DNA of 64,000 nucleotides, taken from NCBI GenBank assembly GCA_017528345.1, contig JAFXOX010000081.1:28754-92753 (forward strand), read 5' to 3'. This document shows, piece after piece, positions 16,834-26,738 of the stretch (the first letter of the stretch is position 1; every line of letters starts with the position of its first letter). The DNA comes from Desulfovibrio sp. (GTDB lineage: Bacteria; Desulfobacterota; Desulfovibrionia; Desulfovibrionales; Desulfovibrionaceae). Made by a program: the position numbers and the translations under genes. A model generated the notes under the pieces. It made no database searches. It worked only from the letters and a program-made list of their open reading frames with translations, and had not been told where the DNA came from.

Positions 16834-19800
16834 ATGGCGCATAAAACATTTGCTGAAGTGCAGGAATTTCTCAAAGGCAAGGTTATTCTTGTCGCCAACC
16901 GCGGCATTCCCGCCCGGCGTATCTGCCGTTCCATCCGAGAGGGCTTTGGTGCCGTCTCGGTGATGACGGCCACAGACGTCGATAAAACCGCACCTGCAGC
17001 TTCAGCGGCGCAGGAACTGCTGCTTCTGGGCAATGAAGCACGCTCGTATCTGCACATCGATGAAATCATTGCCAAAGCCAAACGCCGCGGCGTGATCGGC
17101 ATTCATCCGGGCTGGGGTTTTGCCTCTGAAGACACCAATTTCCCCAAGCGATGTAAGGATGCCGGCATCACCTTTATCGGTGCCAGTGCCGAGGCCATGA
17201 ATCTTCTGGGCAATAAGGTGCAGGCGCGCAATGTGGCCCGAAAACTCGGCATTCCTGTTGTGCCCGGCAGCGAAGGGGCCGTGGATGTCGCTACAGCCAG
17301 AGAGATTATCAAGGAGATGGGGCTTCCCATCATGCTCAAGGCCGAGGGCGGCGGTGGTGGCCGAGGCATTTTTGCCATCAACGACGAGGCAGAGCTTGAG
17401 GATGCTTTCTTCAAGGCCTCGTCCATGGCGCAGGCCTCCTTTGGCAATCCCAGGCTTTTTGTGGAAAAGCTCCTGAAAAATGTGCGCCACATTGAAATCC
17501 AGGTCATTGCCGATATCTACGGCAATGTCTTTGCCTTTGATGAGCGCGACTGTAGCGTGCAGCGCAACAATCAGAAGCTCATGGAAATCACGCCGAGCCC
17601 CTGGCCGGCCATGACCAGGGAACTGCGCGAACGCCTCAAAGACTATTCACGCCGCCTGATCAAGGCTGTGGGCTATTCCTCCCTGGCTACGGTGGAATTT
17701 CTCGTGACGCCGGATGGCAATCCCTATCTTATTGAAGTCAATACGCGTTTGCAGGTGGAGCACGGCATCACCGAAAGCCGCTATGGCATTGATCTTGTGG
17801 AAGAGCAGATCGCCATTGCCTTTGGTTCTGAGCTGCGCTATCGCGAGGATCAGCTCAAGCCTTCCTATTGTGCCATGCAGGTGCGCATCAACTGTGAAAA
17901 TCCGCAGGACAATTTTACCCCCAATGCCGGTCTCATCTCCCGCTATGTTTCGCCTGGTGGCCCCGGTGTGCGCCTTGATTCCAATATCAGCGCAGGCTAC
18001 GATTTTCCGGCCAATTACGATTCAGCCGGTGCGCTTTTGATCACCTATGCCCAGACCTTTGAAAAAACGCGCTCCATCATGGAGCGGGCGCTTGACGAAT
18101 ACATCATAGGCGGCATCAAAACGACCATTCCCTTCTTTAAGAAGGTCTTAAGTAATGCCAATTTCCGCCGCGGCGAATTCACGACGGCCTTTATCAGCGA
18201 GCATCCTGAACTTATGCAGTACACGGATGTGGCGCCCGAGGCCGAGCGTCTGGCAAGACTTGTGGCAGAAATTTCCGCCAAGGGCTACAATCCCTTTGTG
18301 CAGCGCGGGGAATACCGTTCCATCACAACACCGCGCCTGGGGCATTTTGCGCCGGTTCTGCCGCGAATTGACCAGCAGACACGGCGCAAACCTTCCCCCT
18401 ATCCCCAGGGCGACCGCCTGGCAACGCTCGATTTTATCCGTGACTCCAACTACGTGCATTTCTGTGACACAACCCCCAGAGATGTCACCCAGTCCAATAC
18501 GAGTAATCGTTTCCGTCTGGCTGAAGACAGACTGATCGGTCCCTATCTCGATAATGCCGGCTTTTTCTCCATTGAAAACGGTGGCGGGGCCCATTTCCAC
18601 GTGGCCATGCTCGCCAATATGACCTATCCCTTCACGGAAGCGCGTGAGTGGAACAGCTTTGCGCCCAAAACGCTCAAACAGCTGCTCGTGCGCTCAACCA
18701 ATGTCCTGGGCTATACGCCGCAGCCCTCCAATCTCATGCGCATCACAGGCGAGATGATCTGTGACCACTATCAGGTGGTGCGCTGTTTTGACTTTTTGAA
18801 TCACATTGAAAATATGCGCCCCATTGCCGAAGTGGTCATGGCCCGCAAGGATGTTATCTTCCAGCCGGCCATTTCCATGTCCTGGGCCAAGGGCTTTGAT
18901 GTGCCCCACTATCTCTCGGTGACCGAGGCCATTTTGGAGATGGTGGCGAACATCATGGGCAGTGACAAGAAAACCGCTTCACGCCATATCATTCTGGGCC
19001 TCAAGGATATGGCCGGTGTCTGCCCGCCGCATTTCATGACCGAACTTGTGAGCCAGTTGCGCAAGGCCTGGCCGGACCTCGTTTTGCACTATCACAGGCA
19101 CTGCACAGACGGCCTCTTTATCCCGGCCTGCGGGGCTGCGGCCAAGGCTGGCGCCCATATCCTCGATGTGGCGCTTGGTTCAAGCGTGCGCAGCTACGGC
19201 CAGGGTGATGTGTTGGCCACCTGCGCCTATCTCGAAGACGAGCTTGGGCTGACCTGCCATCTCGACAAAGACTCCATCCGCGACGCCAATTTTGTCTGCA
19301 AGCAGATCATGCCCTATTATGACCGCTACTGCTCGCCGTATTTCCAGGGCATCGACTACGACGTAACGCGTCACGGCATGCCTGGCGGGGCCACCTCCTC
19401 TTCGCAGGAAGGGGCCATGAAGCAGGGCTATATCCATCTGCTCCCCTATATGCTGCGTTTTTTGACAAGCACCCGCAAGGTCGTGCGTTATCACGATGTG
19501 ACCCCAGGCTCCCAGATCACCTGGAATACGGCTTTTCTCGCTGTGACCGGGGCCTTCAAGCGCGGTGGCGAGGAAGAGGTGAGCTATCTTCTGCAGGTAC
19601 TTGAAGAAGTGACCCGCACACCGGAAAACGAGCTTTCAGATGAGATGCGCCAGGCCCGGCTTTCCATCTATCAGGACTGTAACGACGCCTTCCGCAATCT
19701 CCTGCTTGGCAAATTCGGGCGCCTGCCTTTGGGATTTCCGGCAGACTGGGTCTATGAGAGCGCCTTTGGCCGCGACTGGAAAAAGGCTGTGGCCGAACGC

Positions 19801-20535
19801 ACAGAGCAGTCGCCGCTCTTAAGCCTCAAGGACGTCAATCTGGCTGTGGAGAAGAAGGCCTGCACAGATCTTTTGAATCGCGAGCCCAATGACGAAGAAT
19901 TTGTCATGTACCTCAATCATCCGGCCGATGCCCTGAATACCATCCGTTTCAAGGCAAAATTTGGTGATCCCAATAATCTGCCGCTGGATGTCTGGTTTGA
20001 GGGCTTGAAAGTTGGTGAGGATCTCTTCTTCAACGACAGCAACGGTAAGCCCCATCACCTTGTGCTTTTGCGTATTCAGCAGCCCAATGATGCCGGCGTC
20101 TCCATCTGCCGCTATGTGCTCGACAGTGAATTTATGAGCTGTGAAGTGCAGGTGCAGAAGCCCACTGGCCAGAGGGTCTCCAATATTCCCATGGCCGATC
20201 CCAATGACCCCTATCAGATTGCCTCACCGAGCACCGGTGATCTCTGGGTGATGTATGTGCATCCTGGTGATATCGTCAAAGCCGGTGAAGAAGTCTTCAA
20301 TATTTCCATTATGAAGCAGGAAAAGGCCGTGCTTGCCAAAACCGATGGTATTGTCAAGCGCGTGCTGAAGACTGCCGATTTCAAGGAAAACAAGAAAATG
20401 ATTCCCGTGTCCGAAGGCGAACTCATCGTCGAGCTCGGGCCCGTGCCCAAGCTCTGCCCCAATGAGGCCTGCGGCCATGTTCTGCCCAACGACAAGATCA
20501 ATTTCTGCCCGTTCTGCGGGACGAAAATCAACTAG
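16834..20535 (+). CDS. pyc: Pyruvate carboxylase with C-terminal zinc ribbon
   Basis: Carboxylates pyruvate to oxaloacetate with ATP and bicarbonate. Residues 1-~450: biotin carboxylase (VANRGIPARRICRSIRE, AEGGGGGRGIF, ERDCSVQRNNQKLMEI, IEVNTRLQVEHGITE). Middle ~530-1000: carboxyltransferase TIM barrel (CDTTPRDVTQSN, GGGAHFHVAM, HCTDGLFIPACGAAAKAG). C-terminus: biotinyl domain with ISIMKQEKA, lysine 1161; the usual MKM is MKQ here. After it comes an extra zinc ribbon, C1208-x4-C1213-x11-C1225-xx-C1228. The 1233-residue length suits Desulfovibrio-type enzymes. Start 16834 chosen for GAAGGG upstream; the open frame begins 38 codons earlier. It follows birA by 132 bases. Confidence 0.93.
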   Translation: MAHKTFAEVQEFLKGKVILVANRGIPARRICRSIREGFGAVSVMTATDVDKTAPAASAAQELLLLGNEARSYLHIDEIIAKAKRRGVIGIHPGWGFASEDTNFPKRCKDAGITFIGASAEAMNLLGNKVQARNVARKLGIPVVPGSEGAVDVATAREIIKEMGLPIMLKAEGGGGGRGIFAINDEAELEDAFFKASSMAQASFGNPRLFVEKLLKNVRHIEIQVIADIYGNVFAFDERDCSVQRNNQKLMEITPSPWPAMTRELRERLKDYSRRLIKAVGYSSLATVEFLVTPDGNPYLIEVNTRLQVEHGITESRYGIDLVEEQIAIAFGSELRYREDQLKPSYCAMQVRINCENPQDNFTPNAGLISRYVSPGGPGVRLDSNISAGYDFPANYDSAGALLITYAQTFEKTRSIMERALDEYIIGGIKTTIPFFKKVLSNANFRRGEFTTAFISEHPELMQYTDVAPEAERLARLVAEISAKGYNPFVQRGEYRSITTPRLGHFAPVLPRIDQQTRRKPSPYPQGDRLATLDFIRDSNYVHFCDTTPRDVTQSNTSNRFRLAEDRLIGPYLDNAGFFSIENGGGAHFHVAMLANMTYPFTEAREWNSFAPKTLKQLLVRSTNVLGYTPQPSNLMRITGEMICDHYQVVRCFDFLNHIENMRPIAEVVMARKDVIFQPAISMSWAKGFDVPHYLSVTEAILEMVANIMGSDKKTASRHIILGLKDMAGVCPPHFMTELVSQLRKAWPDLVLHYHRHCTDGLFIPACGAAAKAGAHILDVALGSSVRSYGQGDVLATCAYLEDELGLTCHLDKDSIRDANFVCKQIMPYYDRYCSPYFQGIDYDVTRHGMPGGATSSSQEGAMKQGYIHLLPYMLRFLTSTRKVVRYHDVTPGSQITWNTAFLAVTGAFKRGGEEEVSYLLQVLEEVTRTPENELSDEMRQARLSIYQDCNDAFRNLLLGKFGRLPLGFPADWVYESAFGRDWKKAVAERTEQSPLLSLKDVNLAVEKKACTDLLNREPNDEEFVMYLNHPADALNTIRFKAKFGDPNNLPLDVWFEGLKVGEDLFFNDSNGKPHHLVLLRIQQPNDAGVSICRYVLDSEFMSCEVQVQKPTGQRVSNIPMADPNDPYQIASPSTGDLWVMYVHPGDIVKAGEEVFNISIMKQEKAVLAKTDGIVKRVLKTADFKENKKMIPVSEGELIVELGPVPKLCPNEACGHVLPNDKINFCPFCGTKIN

Positions 20536-20647
20536 ATTTTGGCTCCTGTGGCGCGAAAAATCGGGGTTTCTCTGGACAAGAAACGCCGCGGGATTTACAC
20601 TTTCTTAGCAAATCGTTGTAATCCAATCGCAAGATCGGAGGAATACC

Positions 20648-23600
20648 ATGGCAAAAAGCCGCGAAGAAAAACATTCCCAGGCCGTTGAAACAGAAGCCAA
20701 AGATATTGATAAGCTCCGTCAGAAACTGATTCTGACGGGCGCCGATATCGTTGCCATCGGTCCTGATGCGGAGATGATTGTTGGCGGTAAAAACTATAAT
20801 ACCGCCCTGATCAGCCAGATTGAAGGCATTCAGGCACCGCATTTCAGGGCTATCTCCTCGCTGGCCTTCCATAAGCTCCTTGATGAAACCAAGGTGAGCA
20901 GTAAGGTTTTGCGCAGTGTTGTGGATAAGGAATACAGCCGTATTGACTGGAATGATCCTGAAATCAATCACGATCCCGACTTTTTGCAGAAACTCGTGCG
21001 GCAGCTCGGGAAACAGACCCATGATGCTGCCCGTGCTGAAGGGGCCGATCAGCCGCGCACGAAACTGCGGACCTTTATCAACAATATCGTGGAAGGCTTT
21101 GCCACCTCTCCTGAAGGCATTGATCAGCTGCGTAAGCGTTCGGTCATGGTTCAGGCCGCCATTCTTTCCGTCGATATTCCCGAGGAGATCCAGGCTGCGG
21201 TCAAAGGCGCCTATCGCGATATCTGCCGCGAAAACAGCGATGATATGACACCTGTGGCTGTGCGTTCCTCAGCCGCCGGTGAGGATTCCCGCAAGAAAGC
21301 TTTTGCCGGTCTTCAGGATACCTTCCTGAATATGGTCGGTGAGGAGAAGGTTGTTGAGGCCTATCACTGGGACTGCGCCTCAGCCTATAATCTGAGATCC
21401 ATGACCTATCGTCGTGAATCCATCCTCGATGCCCTGGCCAAGGCCGAAGAGATCGGTGACGAATCCATTGCCGAAAACGCCAAGAAAGACTGGGCCATTG
21501 AGCATACCTCCCTTTCTGTCTGTATGATGCAGATGGTCAATCCCATGGTCAGTGGTACGGCTTTTGCCGCGGATACTTCCACAGGCTGTCGCGGCACAGA
21601 CCGTAATGATCTTGTGAGTATTGATACGAGCTACGGTCTTGGTGAAGCGGTTGTGGGCGGCAAGGTGACCCCCGATAAATTCTATGTCTTCAGCCGTGAC
21701 GATGGCAGTGAAGTGGTCATTCGTCAGATGGGCTGCAAGGACATGAAAATTGTCTATGATGAGAAGGGCGGCACACGTGAAGTGGAAGTGCCCGAAATCG
21801 AGGCCTACCGCTGGGCCCTGTCATTGAGTCAGGCTGAGCGTGTGGCCAAGGGCGTGCGCGCGGTGAGCCGTGCCTACGACGGCATCATCATGGACACCGA
21901 ATTCTGTTTTGATGCCAATGACAATCTCTGGTTTGTGCAGGCCAGGCCCGAAACCCGCTGGAATGAAGAGCTTGAGCTGCATCCCAATACCATCTATATG
22001 CGCCGCCGCGAGGTGGATCCCAAAGCCGCAGCCCAGGCCGAAGTGCTTGTGGAAGGCAATGGTGCCTCCCATGGTGCCGGGCAGGGTACGGTGCGCTTCC
22101 TGCGCAGCGCTCTTGAGCTGAACAAGATTGCTCCCGGTGATATTCTGGCTGCTGAGCGCACAGACCCCGATATGGTGCCCGGCATGCGTGTGGCTTCGGC
22201 CATCATGGCCGATGTGGGCGGCGATACAAGCCATGCCGCCATCACCTCCCGCGAACTTGGTATTGCCGCTGTTATTGGTATTCAGCATCTGGATGTCCTG
22301 CGCAGCCTTGACGGCGTGGATGTGACTGTTGACGGCAGCCGTGGCCGTGTCTACCGCGGACTTCTCCCCCTGCACGATGTGGGTGGTGAAATTGATGTTG
22401 CTGCCTTGCCGCAGACCAAGATGAAGGTCGGTCTGATCTTGGCTGACGTTGCCCAGTCGCTTTTCCTGTCACGCCTGCGCAATTACCCGCAGTTTGAAGT
22501 AGGTCTTTTGCGTGCGGAGTTCATGCTCGGCAATATTGGCGTACATCCGCAGGCTTTGGAAGCTTTTGACAATGGCGAGCTTGAAAGTATCGTCAAAGCC
22601 CATGTCAAACAGCTGGAAGATCGCCTGACCAAGATTTTGCGTGAACAGATGGCCACAGGCCTTCTCGTCTTCAATTTCAATCTGCGCGAATATGTGGGTG
22701 CTGTCACGGGGCTGTCGCGGGAGCTTGCCTCCATTGCCGATGTGGACACCAATCAGAGTGCTGAAGAGATTCTCATGCAGCACAGAAAGATGCGTGAGCT
22801 CGATCATAAGATCGATCAGTACATGGAAATCGCCTCACGTCGCATTGAGATCCTCAAGACCTCAGACAATCTGGCAGACCATGTGCGCCTGATCATGGGC
22901 TATGACGATGAGCTGCGCACGCTTTCCACGACCGATCCCGAAGCTGTGAAGCGCGCCGCGGAAATTGAAGCGAGCGTGGAAGATCAGGTCTCCAAGATCA
23001 AGGATCTGCCCCTGGTGGTCAAGGTTCTTGCCGATATCCATCATCTGCGTGAGGAAGTGGGTCTGCGCAACGGTATCAAGAAAGAAATCGATACCCTGCT
23101 CAATCTGCCGGATAAGATCCGCTTCATCATTAAGTCCCACGGCTATCGCACCGGTAAAGAGCACTATGTGCAAACCCTTGCCCAGAGCCTTTCGCTCTTT
23201 GCCATGGCCTTCTATGGCAAGCCCATCACCTACCGCACAACCGACTTCAAGAGTAATGAGTACCGTAACCTCCTGGGCGGCAATCTCTTTGAACAGGTGG
23301 AAGCCAACCCCATGCTCGGTTACCGCGGTGTGTCGAGAAATGTGCTTGACTGGGAGCTTGAGGCCTTCAAGCTCGCACGCGGTGTCTATGGCGGCTCCAA
23401 TCTGCGCCTGATGCTGCCCTTTGTGCGCACGCTTGAAGAGGCGCGCTCCATGCGCACCTACCTTGAGCAGGTGCATAAGCTCAAGAGTGGCGTCGATGGT
23501 CTGAAGATTATCTTGATGAGCGAAATTCCTTCCAACGCCATTCTCTCCAAGCAGTTTGTGGAGGAATTTGACGGCTTCTCCATCGGCTCCAATGATATGA

Positions 23601-24229
23601 CCCAGATGGTTCTGGCAACGGACCGTGATAATGCCAGACTCTCCCATATCTATGACGAGGAAGATCCGGCCGTTGTCTGGGCTATCCTCTCGAGTATCTT
23701 CACAGCCCAGAAGTACGGCAAAAAGGTCGGCTTCTGCGGTCAGGGTGTCAGCAATAGTGTTATTCTCCGTGGCCTTGTGGCGATCGCGGGCATTGTCTCA
23801 GCCTCAGTTGTGCCGGATACCTATGCTCAGACTGTGCAGGATATTGCTGCTGTGGAAGCGGAAAATATTCCAACCTCACAGCTTGGCACCTGGCTTGCCC
23901 AGAAGCACCATGACCGCCTCTCCAAGCTCATGGAGAAGGAAGGCTACGGCCATATCCTCAAGAAGTACACCGAGCCTCAGGATCTCCTTGAATGGTATGA
24001 AGGTGAACTGCAGCGCCGTCACGAGCAGCTGCGTGATCACCTGGATACCCCCAAGGAAACCTTCTACCGTACAGAGCTTGAGACCTTCCGCTCGGCATTC
24101 CATAAGCCTGTGATCTATGCCACCTGGAACTGGAATGAAACTGTGGAAGATGCCCTGCATCATTCAGGCTTTGCGACCTTTGAAGAGCAGACCGAGGCCA
24201 TGATCAAGACACGTGAGCTGAACGGCTAA
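20648..24229 (+). CDS. PEP synthase-like pyruvate, water dikinase
   Basis: A 1193-residue enzyme expected to convert pyruvate and ATP to PEP, AMP and phosphate. Motifs in order: ATP-grasp nucleotide-binding part (VRSSAAGEDSRKKAFAGLQD, ~200-225; SYGLGEAVVGG; VQARPETRW), the phosphohistidine swivel domain (GGDTSHAAITSRELGIAAVIG-type segment, ~520-540), and a PEP-binding barrel (LLRAEFMLG, MLPFVRTLEEA, FSIGSNDMTQMVLATDRDN, GFCGQGVSN). It is ~400 residues longer than E. coli PpsA, with an N-terminal extension and an insert of helices between swivel and barrel (~640-820). GGAGG stands 6 bases before the ATG. Together with pyruvate carboxylase it feeds PEP and oxaloacetate from pyruvate. Confidence 0.85.
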   Translation: MAKSREEKHSQAVETEAKDIDKLRQKLILTGADIVAIGPDAEMIVGGKNYNTALISQIEGIQAPHFRAISSLAFHKLLDETKVSSKVLRSVVDKEYSRIDWNDPEINHDPDFLQKLVRQLGKQTHDAARAEGADQPRTKLRTFINNIVEGFATSPEGIDQLRKRSVMVQAAILSVDIPEEIQAAVKGAYRDICRENSDDMTPVAVRSSAAGEDSRKKAFAGLQDTFLNMVGEEKVVEAYHWDCASAYNLRSMTYRRESILDALAKAEEIGDESIAENAKKDWAIEHTSLSVCMMQMVNPMVSGTAFAADTSTGCRGTDRNDLVSIDTSYGLGEAVVGGKVTPDKFYVFSRDDGSEVVIRQMGCKDMKIVYDEKGGTREVEVPEIEAYRWALSLSQAERVAKGVRAVSRAYDGIIMDTEFCFDANDNLWFVQARPETRWNEELELHPNTIYMRRREVDPKAAAQAEVLVEGNGASHGAGQGTVRFLRSALELNKIAPGDILAAERTDPDMVPGMRVASAIMADVGGDTSHAAITSRELGIAAVIGIQHLDVLRSLDGVDVTVDGSRGRVYRGLLPLHDVGGEIDVAALPQTKMKVGLILADVAQSLFLSRLRNYPQFEVGLLRAEFMLGNIGVHPQALEAFDNGELESIVKAHVKQLEDRLTKILREQMATGLLVFNFNLREYVGAVTGLSRELASIADVDTNQSAEEILMQHRKMRELDHKIDQYMEIASRRIEILKTSDNLADHVRLIMGYDDELRTLSTTDPEAVKRAAEIEASVEDQVSKIKDLPLVVKVLADIHHLREEVGLRNGIKKEIDTLLNLPDKIRFIIKSHGYRTGKEHYVQTLAQSLSLFAMAFYGKPITYRTTDFKSNEYRNLLGGNLFEQVEANPMLGYRGVSRNVLDWELEAFKLARGVYGGSNLRLMLPFVRTLEEARSMRTYLEQVHKLKSGVDGLKIILMSEIPSNAILSKQFVEEFDGFSIGSNDMTQMVLATDRDNARLSHIYDEEDPAVVWAILSSIFTAQKYGKKVGFCGQGVSNSVILRGLVAIAGIVSASVVPDTYAQTVQDIAAVEAENIPTSQLGTWLAQKHHDRLSKLMEKEGYGHILKKYTEPQDLLEWYEGELQRRHEQLRDHLDTPKETFYRTELETFRSAFHKPVIYATWNWNETVEDALHHSGFATFEEQTEAMIKTRELNG

Positions 24230-24294
24230 GTTCTGGTCTTTTCTCAAAACTGCCAAACCCGGTACGGGGAGGGCGGTTTTGCCTGAAACATTAA

Positions 24295-24321
24295 AAACCC
24301 CTGCGAGAGCAGGGGTTTTTT
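24295..24321 (+). terminator. Rho-independent terminator after the dikinase gene
   Basis: Stem AAACCCCTGC/GCAGGGGTTT, GAGA tetraloop, then TTT. About 65 bases after the stop. Confidence 0.85.
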
Positions 24322-24500
24322 CGTTGGCTCTTTGCTGGAACACTAAGCCTCACATTGGCTGGGAGGCTCGGAAAAATGGTTCTTGAAAAGAGGGGGGATC
24401 CGCCGGTTTTTTGGTAAACCTGAACACTGGCAGCTGTTTCAGCGCGGTTCGTGTTGAACGTAAGACCCAACGATCCCCTTTATTGAAGGAGAGGAGAATG

Positions 24501-25520
24501 TCAAGATTTTACGGCTTGTTCTAGTTCTTGCTGAGAATGATGATGCCTATGCGTTCCTTCGGTGATCAGGTGACTATGGGAGTGTTGATGGGTAATTGTA
24601 TGGCTATGCGTGCTTCCGTTATGGGTATGGATAAATGTATGCTGATGGGCATGGGCATGTTTTCGGATCATGGTATCGACCACAACAAGTGCGGTTCCCG
24701 CTAGCATGATAGTCAGCGCAAGCAGGTATACCTCAGTCAGCTTCTCATGGAGAATGATAAACGACAGGAACGCACCAATAAATGGAGCTATGGCATAGTA
24801 CGCGCTTGTTTTCGCCGCACCGAGAACTCTTTGCGCCCTGACATACAGGAAAATACTCAGCCCGTATGCCACATAACCAAGAATCAGCGCAAGAACGACA
24901 TATTGAAGCTTCGGTATCTGCTCGCCCATGATCAGTGCGATGAGCAGAGAACCGAGTCCGCAGCAGATCCCTTTCATCATGACGATTTCATAGGTGCTCT
25001 TGGAAGAAATTGTTCTTGTGCAGTTGTTTTCGAGACCCCAGCATGCAGCGGCAAGCAGAACGTACAGTGATCCAAGGGAAAAGGTGAGACTTTCCGTTCC
25101 TTCAAAGGAAAGAAGAATGCTGGAAGCTGTGATCAAAACAATTGCTCCCCAGAGGCGTTTTGTGACGGTTTCCTTGAAGAGGAACAAGGCGATTACCGTT
25201 GTCGCCACAATCTCGAAGTTGCCCAGGAGAGAGGCGTTCGACGAGCTTCCAAAGCTGATGCCGAGCATGAGAAAAATGGGGGCGCTGATATCCAAAACGA
25301 TCATACCGATGACAAAAGGAAGATCTTTTTTGGACAGTTTTTCTCCGTGCTGACAGCTGCCCAGAGACATGATACCGATCCCAATCCCTGCGCCGAGATA
25401 GAGGAGCGCAGCCATTGTCGTAGGCTCAACATGATTCAACAACAACTTTGATAAGGGAACATTGATCGCGTAAAACGCTGCGGCAAGCAGCGCATATAAG
25501 ATTGCTTTTGCGTTATCCAT
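24501..25520 (-). CDS. EamA/DMT-family transporter with His-rich tail
   Basis: A 339-residue protein with ten hydrophobic segments in two EamA repeats (AILYALLAAAFYAINVPLSK starts the first; YVLLAAACWGLENNCTR starts the second). After the last helix (LVVVDTMIRK) comes a ~55-residue cytoplasmic tail with many histidines (HAHAHQHTFIHTH, HSHTITHQHSHSH, HRHHHSQQE). Such a tail suggests Ni2+, Zn2+ or Co2+ binding, so metal export or metal-sensing of transport activity is an inference; most EamA members move amino acids or metabolites. Start at MDNAK (25520) chosen over 25535 because an AAGAAAG sits upstream. Monocistronic. Confidence 0.8.
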   Translation of the reverse strand: MDNAKAILYALLAAAFYAINVPLSKLLLNHVEPTTMAALLYLGAGIGIGIMSLGSCQHGEKLSKKDLPFVIGMIVLDISAPIFLMLGISFGSSSNASLLGNFEIVATTVIALFLFKETVTKRLWGAIVLITASSILLSFEGTESLTFSLGSLYVLLAAACWGLENNCTRTISSKSTYEIVMMKGICCGLGSLLIALIMGEQIPKLQYVVLALILGYVAYGLSIFLYVRAQRVLGAAKTSAYYAIAPFIGAFLSFIILHEKLTEVYLLALTIMLAGTALVVVDTMIRKHAHAHQHTFIHTHNGSTHSHTITHQHSHSHLITEGTHRHHHSQQELEQAVKS

Positions 25521-25905
25521 GATCTTTCTTCGCAAATGTTGATTTGTTTACAAAATAAGGTCAGCCCGGCTGAGTTCGTGTGATTTTTTTTGTGAGGGTG
25601 GCGGAGCCATTCCATACGGGATTTATGATATTTCACGAAATGAGAGCTTTGTTAATGTCGGCATCAGCTCAGACACAGCTGAATTTGCCGTAAACAGTAT
25701 GCACCTGCTGGTATGAAATGGGAAGCTCTTCTTATCCAGACGCATCGAATATCATGATCACGGCTGATGGAGGAGGCAGTAGAAAGCGCCTCTGGAAGAA
25801 ATATCTGCAGGATTTTGCAAACGAAACAAGGCTGAGCATTGACGTAACGCATTTTTCTCATAGGGGCTAGGCGCCATTTGCCGATGCAATTGCTTCGGAC
25901 TAACC

Positions 25906-25939
25906 TTGATTTTTACCATCAAATGCAGTAATACTGCAT
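25906..25939 (+). promoter_or_regulatory. abiE promoter overlapped by a palindromic operator
   Basis: TTGATT (25906-25911) and TAATAC (25929-25934) are 17 bases apart. A perfect palindrome, ATGCAGTA-A-TACTGCAT (25923-25939), covers the -10 box, and the antitoxin ATG follows at 25954. AbiEi-type antitoxins are known to repress their own promoter through inverted repeats; this is the obvious candidate site. Confidence 0.6.
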
Positions 25940-25953
25940 GTAATGGAGAAAAT

Positions 25954-26553
25954 ATGGTCATTTCAACGGCAATGCTTCTTCAAAAATACGCGTTGTATGC
26001 GAATCCGGCTGCAAAAATTGCCAGGTTGGTTCGGAACGGTGTTTTCATACCGGTCATGAAAGGCCTGTATGAAACAGATCGTTCTGTGCCGGGCTACTAT
26101 TTGGCTGGAATCATCTATGGGCCATCCTATCTTTCTTTTGAGTTTGCCCTTGCATGGCACGACCTTATTCCCGAGGCTGTTTACGTGTTTACGTGTGCCA
26201 CATGTGGCAAGAAGAAAAAGAAGCAGTATGAGACGCCCTTTGGCGTGTTTACGTACCGGGATGTGCCAGTTGCGGCCTTTCCGTACGGAACCAGGCTTCA
26301 TGAAGAACATGGCTACGGCTTCGTGATTGCTTCACCAGAAAAGGCAGTCTGTGACCTTCTGTATACACGTTCACCCTGTGCTAATAGGCGGGAACTCCGC
26401 TGCCTTTTGTTTGACGATATGCGCATTGATGAAGGCGCATTCTGGAATATGTCACAGGAGAAGATGGTTGAGCTTGCTGGACTGTACCGAACGGTGAACC
26501 ATCGCTTGTTGATTTCCATGTTGCATTCCCGACGCATGTCGGAGGACTCCTAG
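25954..26553 (+). CDS. AbiEi-type antitoxin
   Basis: A 199-residue protein of the type IV toxin-antitoxin system AbiE. The N-terminal helix-turn-helix (STAMLLQKYALYANPAAKIA, LVRNGVFIPVMKGLYETD) is followed by the AbiEi core (YGPSYLSFEFALAWHDLIPE, VFTYRDVPVAAFPYG, IASPEKAVCDLLYTRSP). It should repress the operon and counter the nucleotidyltransferase toxin encoded downstream. The start at 25954 is supported by TGGAGAA 5 bases before ATG. The toxin gene begins 185 bases later, an unusually wide gap for this pair. Confidence 0.8.
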   Translation: MVISTAMLLQKYALYANPAAKIARLVRNGVFIPVMKGLYETDRSVPGYYLAGIIYGPSYLSFEFALAWHDLIPEAVYVFTCATCGKKKKKQYETPFGVFTYRDVPVAAFPYGTRLHEEHGYGFVIASPEKAVCDLLYTRSPCANRRELRCLLFDDMRIDEGAFWNMSQEKMVELAGLYRTVNHRLLISMLHSRRMSEDS

Positions 26554-26738
26554 GGGGGCAGGCTTACCCCTGTAACCTGTGCTTGCGTGGAAAATTCGTT
26601 GCCAGGGGCCAATATTTGCTTGCTGATTAGTATTCTTCCATTTGAACGCCAGTGGCGCAACACTTGAACGTTCGCGTACCTTCTATCCTTGAATTTTTCG
26701 GACAGGGATTTGCGGCGTTTGCGTCAATGAGGAAAAAC

